64,000 nucleotides of DNA from Streptomyces sp. 11x1 (GTDB lineage: Bacteria > Actinomycetota > Actinomycetes > Streptomycetales > Streptomycetaceae): positions 9,077,001 through 9,141,000 of the forward strand of contig NZ_CP122458.1 of NCBI RefSeq assembly GCF_032598905.1. Reading direction: 5' to 3'. Under the pieces are notes generated by a model, which was not told where the DNA came from, made no database searches, and saw only the letters and a program-made list of their open reading frames with translations. Below are positions 45,267 through 53,307 of the stretch, piece by piece. The position numbers and the translations under genes were made by a program. Each line of letters begins with the position of its first letter. Within the stretch, counting starts at the first letter, position 1.

Positions 45267-45729
45267 ATGATGTATCCGAACGGCGGCTTCCGTGAACTGG
45301 AGCGGCAGGAGTGCTTCCGCCCGCCGGCGAAGACGCCCGTCGGCCTATCGTCCATACCCGCCGGGACTTGCCCGCGGCACTGCCGGTCAACTTCTTGCTG
45401 GACATCGACGGCGCGGTGTTGCTGTGCACCTCAGAGGCTTCGGAACTGGTTCGTGCGATCGTCGGCGCGGCCGCTCACTCGGCTCGGAGTTCGTCGTCAC
45501 CGGCACCGTCACGATGGTGACCGACCCGGCCGAGCACGAACGGCCCGCGTCTCTGGGTGCCTGGCCCGATCCGGTCTTCGTCCGCATCGAACCCCAACTG
45601 GTCACCGGGCGCGAGCTGATCGGCGGTCGCACCTGTACGGAGTGGATCTCCACTTCCTGGCGGCACCGCCGAACGTTTGTGGGCCACGAGCATCCCGACG
45701 ACGCTGACCGCTTGCCGTGGAGGGCGTAG
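45267..45729 (+). pseudogene. PPOX family pseudogene
   Basis: From ATG 45267 MMYPNGGFRELERQECF resembles the gene at 38566. Then the frame shifts: RRDLPAALPVNFLLDIDGAV, LLCTSEASELVRAIVGAA, and finally EFVVTGTVTMVTDPAEHER and DPVFVRIEPQLVTGRELIGG in a third frame. The parts together cover nearly all of a PPOX protein, so at least two frameshifts, not large loss, have broken it. Its boxes are still present upstream. Confidence 0.8.
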
Positions 45730-45844
45730 CCGGAGCGTGAGGGCACAGCGCCTGCCGCCACCGTCGCTCCGGCTGGAGTCCGGGCAAGGCCTGGGCGCGG
45801 CTGTGTCTCGTCAGTCGAAACCGTTGATGCAGTGACCTCTCAGT

Positions 45845-46184
45845 GCTTGTCGGAGCCCATCCGTGCCCCGATCTCACTGAGGCGTGCTTCTCGGGTGGGG
45901 CTGTCGTCGATACGGCACTCCATCCCTCGTACGCCCCTTGAGAGCTGCGGCACGGCCGGGCCCCGCCCCCGAGCCGCCGAGGCCAAGAGGCGGAGCCTGG
46001 ACGCGTGTCACCGGGCTTGTCAGAGCCCATCCGTGCCCCGATCTCACTGAGGCGTGCTTCTCGGGTGGGGCTGTCGTCGATACGGCACTCCATCCCCCGT
46101 ACGCCCCTTGAGAGCTGCGGCACGGCCGGGCCCCGCCCCCGAGCCGCCGAGGCCAAGAGGCGGAGCCTGGACGCGTGTCACCGG
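45845..46184. repeat. 170-bp tandem duplication at the ppdK 3' end
   Basis: Two head-to-tail copies of 170 bases (45845 to 46014; 46015 to 46184) differ at about two positions. The right copy includes the last bases of ppdK with its stop at 46178 and its 3' flank, so the left copy repeats that end. In the left copy a minus-strand frame reads MECRIDDSPTREARLSEIGA and a few more residues to a stop, perhaps a small relic. It is probably an unequal-exchange or slippage event. Confidence 0.85.
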
Positions 46185-48865
46185 CTGTCGCTGCCCCGGG
46201 CCCCCGACAGCGCGGCTCGTCCGGCCTCCAGGCGGGCCACCGGGACGCGGAACGGGGAGCAGGAGACGTAGTCGAGTCCCTCGCCGTGGAAGAAGTGGAC
46301 CGAGTCGGGGTCGCCGCCGTGTTCGCCGCAGACGCCGATCTTCAGGTCCGGCCGCGTCGCGCGGCCCTCGGCGACGGCGATCCGGACCAGTCGGCCCACG
46401 CCTTCCCGGTCGAGGGTCTCGAACGGTGAGGTGTTGAAGATGCCTTTGTCCAGGTAGGCGGAGAAGAACGCGGCCTCGACGTCGTCGCGGGAGAAGCCCC
46501 AGGTGGTCTGGGTGAGATCGTTCGTGCCGAAGGAGAAGAACTCCGCCTGCTCGGCGATCCGGTCCGCCGTGAGCGCGGCGCGGGGCAGCTCGATCATGGT
46601 GCCGACCGGGCATGTGACGGAAACACCGGTCTCCGCAGAGACCTCGGCCAGTACCTGTCTCACCTCGTCGCGCTCGATCCGCAGTTCCTCGACGGCACCG
46701 ACGAGCGGCACCATGATCTCGGCCTTGGGGGAGCCCCCGGCCCTCGTGCGTTCGACCACGGCTTCGGCGATGGCCCGCACCTGCATGGCGACCAGACCCG
46801 GCACCACCAGGCCGAGGCGGACACCGCGCAGGCCGAGCATCGGGTTCTCCTCGTGCATGCGGCTCACCGCGTCGAGCAACTCGGCATCGTGCGGGTCCGG
46901 AAGATCGCCACGGGCCTCGGCGGTGGCGATGCGCACGGCGAGTTCGGTGCGGTCGGGCAGGAACTCGTGCAGGGGCGGGTCGAGGAGGCGGATGGTGACC
47001 GGCAGACCGTCCATCGCCTCCAGGATGCCGATGAAGTCCTGCCGTTGCAGGGGGAGCAGGGCGGCGAGCGCACGCTCGCGCGTGAGGTCGTCGCGGGCGA
47101 GGATCATCTCCTCGACCAGCTTGCGACGCTCGCCGAGGAACATGTGCTCGGTACGGCACAGACCGATGCCCTGCGCGCCGAACCGCCGGGCGCGCGCGGC
47201 GTCCTCGGGGGTGTCCGCGTTGGCCCGCACCTCCAACCGCCGTGCCCCGTCGGCCTGTTCCAGGGCACGGGCGACCGCGGTCACCACGCCCTCCGACCGC
47301 TCACCGGTCTCCAGGTACCGCATGACTTCGGAGTCGACCAGCGGGGCCGCGCCCGGGTACACGGCCCCGGCGGAGCCGTCCACCGAGATGACCGTTCCCT
47401 CTTCCACGACAGTGCCATCGCGGGTGGTGAAGTGCCGCTGCTCCACGTCGACGGTGAGTTCCTCGGCGCCGCACACGCAGACCTTGCCCATGCCACGGGC
47501 GACCACAGCCGCGTGGCTGGTCTTGCCGCCCCGGCTGGTCAGCACAGCCTGGGCGGCGACCATGCCCGGCAGGTCGTCGGGGGTGGTCTCATGGCGTACG
47601 AGGATCACCTTCTCGCCGGCCGCGGCGCGCCGTACGGCTGTGGCGGAGTCGAAGACGGCGGAGCCGACCGCGGCGCCCGGCGAGGCGGGCAGGCCGTGGG
47701 CGAGCGCCTCACCCGTGGCCGAGGCATCGAAGCGGGGGAACATCAGCCGGGCCAGTTCCTCCCCACTCACCCGTGCCAGCCCCTCGTCCGGGCTGATGAG
47801 CTGCTCGTCGACCAGCTCCGCCGCGATGGTGAACGCGGCTTCGGCGGTGCGCTTTCCCACTCGGGTCTGCAGCATCCACAGGGTGCCGCGCTCGATGGTG
47901 AACTCGATGTCGCACAGGTCCAGGTAGTGGTTCTCCAGGATGCCCATGTGGGTGAGCAGCTGCCGGTACGACCGTGTGTCGAGGCGCTCCAGTTCGGCCA
48001 GGGGCACGGTGTTGCGGATGCCGGCGACGACGTCCTCGCCCTGGGCGTTGGGCAGGTAGTCGCCGTACAGGCCGGGGCGGCCGGTGGCCGGGTCGCGGGT
48101 GAAGGCGACGCCGCTGCCGGAGTCGGGGCCGAGGTTGCCGTACACCATGCGCTGGACGGTGACGGCGGTGCCCAGGTCGTCCGGGATGTGCTCGCGCCTG
48201 CGGTACAGGCGGGCGCGGTCGCCGTTCCAGGACTGGAAGACCGCGAGGATGGCCCGGCGCAGCTGCTCGGCGGGAGACTGTGGGAAGTCCTCGCCGGTCT
48301 CGTCGTGGATCAGGTTCTTGTACGTCTCCACCAGCTGGGCGAGATCGCCGGCGCCCAGGTGCACATCGTCCTCGGCGCCCCGGAAGTCCTTCAGCAGCGT
48401 GATGGCGTTCTCGAACAGCGCGGAGTCGACACCCATGACCGTACTGCCGAACATCTGGACCAGGCGGCGGTAGGAGTCCCAGGCGAACCGCTCGTTGCCG
48501 GACATCTTGGCCAGCCCCAGCACGGAGTCGTCGTTCAGGCCGATGTCCAGGACCGTCTCCATCATCCCGGGCATGGAGAACCGTGCCCCGGAGCGCACGG
48601 ACAGCAGCAGCGGATCGTCGGGCTGCCCCACACAGCGCCCGGCGGACTCCTCCAGCGCGGCCAGGTGACCGGAGACCTCCCGGGACAGCCCCTCGGGCTC
48701 GGCACCAGTGGCCAGGAAGGTCCGGCAGGCCTCGGTGGTGATGATGAAACCGGGCGGCACGGGCAGGCCGAGCCGGGTCATCTCGGCCAGGTTCGCTCCC
48801 TTGCCGCCGAGCAGGTCGGCCATGTCACGGCCGCCCTGGTGGAAGTCGTACACGTAACGGACCAT
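46178..48865 (-). CDS. ppdK: Pyruvate phosphate dikinase
   Basis: This 895-residue enzyme interconverts pyruvate, ATP and phosphate with PEP, AMP and pyrophosphate. The N-terminal nucleotide domain has DLLGGKGANLAEMTRLGLPV, the swivelling phosphohistidine domain carries His451 in GGKTSHAAVVARGMG, and the C-terminal PEP domain has GIGLCRTEHMFL and FFSFGTNDLTQTTWGF. The start is ATG 48865 with GAGGAG upstream. In low-oxygen metabolism it may save ATP by using pyrophosphate, or supply PEP. In S. coelicolor a dikinase gene lies among the hypoxia genes, so the context is consistent. Boxes are upstream. Confidence 0.94.
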   Translation of the reverse strand: MVRYVYDFHQGGRDMADLLGGKGANLAEMTRLGLPVPPGFIITTEACRTFLATGAEPEGLSREVSGHLAALEESAGRCVGQPDDPLLLSVRSGARFSMPGMMETVLDIGLNDDSVLGLAKMSGNERFAWDSYRRLVQMFGSTVMGVDSALFENAITLLKDFRGAEDDVHLGAGDLAQLVETYKNLIHDETGEDFPQSPAEQLRRAILAVFQSWNGDRARLYRRREHIPDDLGTAVTVQRMVYGNLGPDSGSGVAFTRDPATGRPGLYGDYLPNAQGEDVVAGIRNTVPLAELERLDTRSYRQLLTHMGILENHYLDLCDIEFTIERGTLWMLQTRVGKRTAEAAFTIAAELVDEQLISPDEGLARVSGEELARLMFPRFDASATGEALAHGLPASPGAAVGSAVFDSATAVRRAAAGEKVILVRHETTPDDLPGMVAAQAVLTSRGGKTSHAAVVARGMGKVCVCGAEELTVDVEQRHFTTRDGTVVEEGTVISVDGSAGAVYPGAAPLVDSEVMRYLETGERSEGVVTAVARALEQADGARRLEVRANADTPEDAARARRFGAQGIGLCRTEHMFLGERRKLVEEMILARDDLTRERALAALLPLQRQDFIGILEAMDGLPVTIRLLDPPLHEFLPDRTELAVRIATAEARGDLPDPHDAELLDAVSRMHEENPMLGLRGVRLGLVVPGLVAMQVRAIAEAVVERTRAGGSPKAEIMVPLVGAVEELRIERDEVRQVLAEVSAETGVSVTCPVGTMIELPRAALTADRIAEQAEFFSFGTNDLTQTTWGFSRDDVEAAFFSAYLDKGIFNTSPFETLDREGVGRLVRIAVAEGRATRPDLKIGVCGEHGGDPDSVHFFHGEGLDYVSCSPFRVPVARLEAGRAALSGARGSDSR

Positions 48866-48939
48866 GGTGTCGCGCTCCTCAGCCTCATAGGGCAGTTCTG
48901 TGGCCGTTCCAGCGTCGAACCGGTACCCGCCGGGAGGGA

Positions 48940-48975
48940 GGTGCCGGATGTCCCGTCCGGTGGGCCGGTCGGCCC
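48940..48975 (-). promoter_or_regulatory. Tandem DevR-type boxes upstream of ppdK
   Basis: GGGCCGGTCGGCCC (48962 to 48975) is perfect; GGTGCCGGATGTCC (48940 to 48953) is a weak partner 22 bp closer to the gene. The perfect box lies 97 bases before the ppdK start. Confidence 0.55.
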
Positions 48976-49089
48976 TCGGCCACCCCGAACCCACTTCCGT
49001 ACAGCCCGGCAGCGGGGAATCGGGACGGATCCCCGTCTGGGAGCCGAGAACCCGTGGCGGGTTGACATCGGCGCACGCCCGCATGATCC

Positions 49090-49368
49090 CAGTGCATGAT
49101 CACGACGTATGCCGAGGAGCATGCGATGGCGGTGGCGTTGACGACCCTCTCGCCGAGGGTGGCGGTTTCGGCGAAGGACCGCAGCTCCACGGTGGGGTGA
49201 GCCGCGTTCCAGGTGGCGAAGGGCGGGGTGCCCATGGCGTCCTGTTCGGCACGGGCGAGGGGTTGCCGCGGGATCGCGGGCGCCGATGACGACCTCGTGG
49301 CCGAGGGAGGAGAGCTTGGTGGCGACGGTCCGGCCGACGATGCCGGTGCCGAGGACGGCGTAGCGCAT
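49090..49368 (-). pseudogene. F420/NADP-oxidoreductase-like pseudogene
   Basis: From ATG 49368 the frame reads MRYAVLGTGIVGRTVATKLS and SSLGHEVVIGARDPAAT, the dinucleotide-binding start of an NADPH-F420 reductase-like protein. It then shifts to RAEQDAMGTPPFATWNAAHP, TVELRSFAETATLGERVVNA and is lost. About 90 residues remain. A possible box CGGCCGGGCGGTCC (49385) lies just upstream of its start. Such reductases sit beside DosR-type genes in related genomes only by inference. Confidence 0.68.
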
Positions 49369-49647
49369 GGGGGTGGGTCCCTCCCGGCCGGGCGGTCCAG
49401 CGGATCGGTCAGGTGGCGGTCAGGTGACGGCCCGGACAAGCAGGTCACGATGCCGCTTCCGCTCCACTGGCCGGCGGACGATCGCGGTTTCACCCGGACG
49501 GCTCGGACACGCATACCGGGTGGAGGGGGGATGGGCCGATGCGTTCCTGGCCGCCCACGGCCACCAAGGAAGGGGAGCATGAAGCAGAGCGGCGGCCCCG
49601 GCCGGGACAGGTCCGGGGGGCGGCGAACACGCGTCACCGACGGGCGG
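49369..49647. other. Non-coding stretch with one possible box
   Basis: No gene is visible between the F420-reductase relic and the Rv1733c-like gene. CGGCCGGGCGGTCC at 49385 to 49398 has the DevR-box form and probably belonged to the relic. The rest is unremarkable. Confidence 0.4.
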
Positions 49648-50232
49648 TCATGCGTGGCGTTGGCCCCGGTGCGCCTCGAACGCGGCCCAGTCCCGGTCCC
49701 ACTGCGCCCATCGGCGCCGGTCCAGCCGTACCCGGGCGGCCCACCGGAGGCCCAGTACCAGGAGAGCCGCACCCACCGCGGCGGACGTACCGGTCACCAC
49801 TCCTTGCGCCCTGGCTTGGGCGGCGGTGGGTGGTGCGGGGTGAACGCGGTCGGATGCGTCGAGCCACACCGTCGTCCGTGAGCCGGCCTCGCGGCCCGCT
49901 GCCACCCGGGCCGTCCCGGTCGTGGAGGAGCCATCCGTCGTCCACCGCACGGTCGCACGGACGAGTTGGTCGTCCGCCGCGCCCGAGAATCGCGCCACGG
50001 TCGCCGCGGGGGCGTCCTCGACGAGTTTCGCGGTGACGTGACGCAGTCCCTGGGACTCCGTGAGCGCGGAACGCTCGGCGACGGCAGCCGCGGTCACACC
50101 CACCGTCGGCGCGGTGAACAGCACCGCCGCCACCGTAGCCAGGCCGACCCAGGCTTCGGCGACGTCCGAGCGGCGCTTGAGCGGATTGCGCCGCCAGCGC
50201 CACAGCAACACCTCGCGGCACCGTTTCAGCAT
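49648..50232 (-). CDS. Rv1733c-like membrane protein
   Basis: This 194-residue protein has two membrane segments (AWVGLATVAAVLFTAPTVGV near residue 30; AAVGAALLVLGLRWAARV near 155) with an intervening extracytoplasmic domain containing VRWTTDGSSTTGTARVAAG. The arginine-rich N-terminus MLKRCREVLLWRWRRNPLKR and the two-helix layout match the actinobacterial Rv1733c family. Rv1733c is one of the strongly induced DosR genes. Its function is unknown. The gene is divergent from a universal stress protein fragment and shares boxes with it. Confidence 0.82.
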   Translation of the reverse strand: MLKRCREVLLWRWRRNPLKRRSDVAEAWVGLATVAAVLFTAPTVGVTAAAVAERSALTESQGLRHVTAKLVEDAPAATVARFSGAADDQLVRATVRWTTDGSSTTGTARVAAGREAGSRTTVWLDASDRVHPAPPTAAQARAQGVVTGTSAAVGAALLVLGLRWAARVRLDRRRWAQWDRDWAAFEAHRGQRHA

Positions 50233-50308
50233 GCGTGCATCCTTCCGTGCGCGACGTGCAAGAACTCCATGCCCGGTACGGTGACGGATCCGCGAACCGT
50301 GAGCACAG

Positions 50309-50345
50309 AGACCGATGGGCCGTCGCACTGAGGGCCGTTCGGCCC
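50309..50345. promoter_or_regulatory. Tandem DevR-type boxes between Rv1733c-like and USP genes
   Basis: GGGCCGTTCGGCCC (50332 to 50345) is perfect and ends one base before the ATG of the USP fragment at 50347. A weak partner AGACCGATGGGCCG starts at 50309, 23 bp away. Relative to the Rv1733c-like start they lie 77 to 113 bases upstream, the usual position. Confidence 0.6.
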
Positions 50346-50346
50346 C

Positions 50347-50715
50347 ATGAGAGGCACGGCACGCAGCGGAGCCGCGCTCGAAGCCGTACGGGCCTGGCGG
50401 TGCCCCACGCACGAGACCACCGACCATCCCCTGCTGGCGGGCGAACCCGCCCGCCTGCACGAACAGCGAGCAGCCGGGACGCTGGAGGCCGCGCTGAACG
50501 AGGTGGCCGAGGAACACCCGTCCGTGCAACTGCACCGGCGCACCGCCGAGGGTCCCGCCCGTAGGATCCTGTTCGACGCGTCGGCCACCGCCGACCTGCT
50601 GGTCGTCGGCGCCCGACGCGACAAGGGCGCCTTCGGACTCCAGCTCGGCCGCGTCTCCCACACCCTGCTGCACCACTCAGCCTGCCCGGTCGCCGTCGTA
50701 CCCCACACGGCATGA
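50347..50715 (+). CDS. Universal stress protein, N-terminally truncated
   Basis: This 122-residue frame has GAALEAVRAWRCPTHETTDH, EAALNEVAEEHPSVQLHRR, ADLLVVGARRDKGAFGLQLG and HTLLHHSACPVAVVPHT, the C-terminal three quarters of a Usp domain with the ATP-binding GARRDKG motif in place. The usual first strand VVVGVDGS with its conserved aspartate is missing, and the box abuts the ATG with no room for a ribosome binding site. So either a deletion removed its start, or translation is leaderless and the protein is altered. I suspect a broken gene. Confidence 0.6.
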   Translation: MRGTARSGAALEAVRAWRCPTHETTDHPLLAGEPARLHEQRAAGTLEAALNEVAEEHPSVQLHRRTAEGPARRILFDASATADLLVVGARRDKGAFGLQLGRVSHTLLHHSACPVAVVPHTA

Positions 50716-50888
50716 CCATGCGCCGGGCAGCCCGAGGCTCGGCGGCAGGCGTCGAGGAGGGCCTCGACCTGCGGAGCCGTTGCGACCTGTCTTGATCCTG
50801 TACCGTCCCCTGCGGTGGGCCGTACCGTGGCACATGAACAGTCACGGCCGGTTGTCGGCACGGTTGATGGGGACCTGGAGGATCAGGG

Positions 50889-52613
50889 GTGGGAAGTTCC
50901 GAGGAGCCTCGGGAGGCCCGCGTACGGCTGCCCCAGCTGAGGCTGGACGAGTTGCTGGAGGAGCTGCAGGCTCGCCTGGACGCGGCCCGCGGCACCCGAG
51001 ACCGCGTGCACAGTCTGCTGGAGGCGGTGCTCTCGGTCGGCCGGGAGCTGGACCTGGAACAGGCGCTGCGGAGCATCGTGGAGGCCGCGGCCGTGCTGGT
51101 GGACGCCGAGTACGCCGCCCTGGGTGTGATCGGTCCGGACGGCAAGCGGCTGTCGGACTTCCTCACGGTCGGCGTCAGCGACGCGCAGGTCGTACAGATC
51201 GGCAACTACCCGGAGGGCCACGGCATCCTCGGTGAACTCATCCGCCACCCGGAGCCGCTGCGGCTGACGAAGCTCTCCGGGCATCCCGCTTCGTACGGCT
51301 TCCCGCCCCGCCATCCGCCGATGAACACCTTCCTGGGCGTTCCGATCCGGGTGCGCGACCAGGTCTTCGGCAACCTCTACCTGACCGAGAAGCGGGGCGG
51401 GGCGCAGTTCGACGAGGACGACGAGTCGGTGCTCTCCACCTTGGCCGTGGCGGCCGGTGTGGCCATCGACAACGCCCGGCTGTACGAGGAGTCCAGGCTG
51501 CGCGAGCGGTGGCTGCAGGCCAGCGCGGAGATCACACACAGCCTGATGTCCGGAAGCGAGCGCGGCGAGGTCCTCGCGCTCATCGCCGAACGGGCCCGGG
51601 AGATCACCGGCGCGGCCCTGGCCGTGGTCGCGTTGCCGATGCCGGACACGGACTCGCTCACGGTGGAGTTGGCCATCGGCCAGGAGGCGGAGGCACACCG
51701 CGGACTGGTGCTGCCCGTGAAGGGCAGTCTGATCGGCCAGGCCTTCTCGGACGCCACTCCCGTCTGCAGCCCTGACATCCTCCAGGACGAGCGCGTTTCG
51801 ACGGACTTCCAGCGTTTCACCGGCCTCGGTCCGGCCGTGGCCGTCCCCATCGGCTCGGGCGACGGGCTGCGAGGCGTCGTGCTGCTGGTCCGTGAGGCCG
51901 GCCGGAAGGTGTTCGCGGACCAGGAAACCGAACCACTGCAAGGTTTCGCGGCACAGGCCGCGGTGGCGATGGAACTGGCCGAACGCCGCAGGGACGCAGA
52001 GCAGATCGCGATGCTCGAGGACCGCGACCGGATCGCCCGGGACCTGCACGACCTGGCGATCCAGAGACTGTTCGCCACCGGCATGACACTGCAGAGCGCA
52101 GGCCGCTTCATCGAGCACGCGGAGGCCTCGGAGCGCGTGGTGCGGGCGGTGGAGGACCTGGACGAGACCATCAAGATCATCAGGTCCACGATCTTCGGTC
52201 TGAGGGCGCATGACGAAGCAGCCGGGCCCGGCCTGAGGGCACGGGCGGTGCGCGTGGTCGGCGAGACCGCGCCGGTGATGGGATTCGCGCCAAGCCTGCG
52301 GATGGAGGGCCTGCTGGACACCCATGTGCCCAAGGAGATCGCCGACCACGTCGTGGCCGTCCTGTCCGAGTCCCTGACCAACATCGCCCGGCACGCGCGG
52401 GCCAACCGCGCCGAGGTGGTGCTGGAGACCGACGGGCGCGAAGTGCGGTTGGAGGTCTCCGACGACGGCGTGGGTATCCCGGCCGAGGGCCGGCGCAGCG
52501 GCCTGAGCAACATGGCGGAACGTGCGCAGCAGTTGGGTGGGGACCTGGAGTGGGCCAGCCCGGCCACCGGCGGCACCCTCCTGCGCTGGCGGGTACCGGT
52601 GACGGACCGGTAG
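50889..52613 (+). CDS. devS: DevS/DosT-like GAF-GAF histidine kinase
   Basis: This 574-residue cytoplasmic kinase has GAF domain A (about residues 55 to 200), GAF domain B (220 to 370), a HisKA_3 dimerisation region with the phospho-accepting His387 in DRIARDLHDLAIQRLF and a GHKL ATPase with VLSESLTNIARHARANRAEV (part) and DDGVGIP. In GAF A, FPPRHPPMNTFLGVPIRVRD matches DosS around its heme-ligand histidine, here His142, so heme-based oxygen or redox sensing is possible. GTG 50889 follows GGAGGA by 6 bases. It is 25 kb from the regulator gene at 25622, unlike the adjacent pair in S. coelicolor. Confidence 0.93.
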   Translation: MGSSEEPREARVRLPQLRLDELLEELQARLDAARGTRDRVHSLLEAVLSVGRELDLEQALRSIVEAAAVLVDAEYAALGVIGPDGKRLSDFLTVGVSDAQVVQIGNYPEGHGILGELIRHPEPLRLTKLSGHPASYGFPPRHPPMNTFLGVPIRVRDQVFGNLYLTEKRGGAQFDEDDESVLSTLAVAAGVAIDNARLYEESRLRERWLQASAEITHSLMSGSERGEVLALIAERAREITGAALAVVALPMPDTDSLTVELAIGQEAEAHRGLVLPVKGSLIGQAFSDATPVCSPDILQDERVSTDFQRFTGLGPAVAVPIGSGDGLRGVVLLVREAGRKVFADQETEPLQGFAAQAAVAMELAERRRDAEQIAMLEDRDRIARDLHDLAIQRLFATGMTLQSAGRFIEHAEASERVVRAVEDLDETIKIIRSTIFGLRAHDEAAGPGLRARAVRVVGETAPVMGFAPSLRMEGLLDTHVPKEIADHVVAVLSESLTNIARHARANRAEVVLETDGREVRLEVSDDGVGIPAEGRRSGLSNMAERAQQLGGDLEWASPATGGTLLRWRVPVTDR

Positions 52614-52851
52614 CCCTCACCGCCTGAGCGTGAACCCGGAGGTCCTGCCCTCGCCGGTGGGGCGGTCTCCTCAGCCGTCGAGGCTGCGTACCGGTCTCGG
52701 CGAGCGCGTGGTCCGTCGAGCGGAACTGGCCCATGACGGCGGCCGCTTCGAGTCCGCGGACCGAGACGTACCGATGAGAACACCGACCCGGCCGACGTCG
52801 GCCGGGCCACGGATGGCGAACGGTCACCGGGTCTGGCTCGATCACATCCGA

Positions 52852-52888
52852 GGGAGACCACTGGTCTCGCGGTGGGGCCGATCCGCCC
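52852..52888 (+). promoter_or_regulatory. DevR-type box and 15-bp palindrome upstream of hsp20 relic
   Basis: GGGCCGATCCGCCC (52875 to 52888) is a near box 56 bases before the broken hsp20 start. GAGACCACTGGTCTC (52854 to 52868) is a perfect 7-1-7 palindrome, overlapping a weak partner position 23 bp away. The two may be separate operators. Confidence 0.42.
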
Positions 52889-52943
52889 CCGCACGTGCGG
52901 CGCCGGCGCATGCCGCTTGAATGGCGAGGACGCGGAGGCGGTC

Positions 52944-53180
52944 ATGAGCGTCGTGATCGAGCGGCTGCGGGACGAGCCGACGCCGTCCGACCTCTTGCGA
53001 TGGACCGAGGGCGGTCTCCCCGCCTTGGAGACGACCCCGGGGTACACGAGGCACCCATGCCGAAGAACGACTGGCGGACGGGACGTTCGTACCGCCGGCC
53101 GAACTCCCGGGCATCGACACGGACGAGGTCTCGGGATCAGCGCCTCGGACAGTGTCCTGACGATCAGGGTTGCAGTGCCG
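52944..53180 (+). pseudogene. Hsp20 (alpha-crystallin) pseudogene, N-terminal part
   Basis: From ATG 52944, after GGAGGCGGTC, the frame reads MSVVIERLRDEPTPSDLLRW and TEGGLPALETTPGYTRH, then shifts; TFVPPAELPGIDTDE in another frame and ISASDSVLTIR in the first are the diagnostic AELPGID and VLTIR parts of an Hsp20 domain. The rest is missing. Mycobacterial hspX is the hallmark DosR gene, so this is probably its local counterpart, now broken. Confidence 0.7.
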
Positions 53181-53307
53181 GCGACGAGGACGCCCACAAG
53201 GACCGTGCCTGTGCTCCGCCGCTGAACGCAGGCTTCTCGAGCCACGGGCAAGAGGCGTGCAACGGGTGGCCCCACCCGTCCTCCCCCGTCACACGGACAC
53301 GGCCTCG

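Noticed and set aside
45842..45925. Short minus-strand frame starting MECRIDDSP as a gene
   Set aside because: Only 27 codons, duplicated as part of the 170-bp repeat and disrupted in the second copy; no family match.
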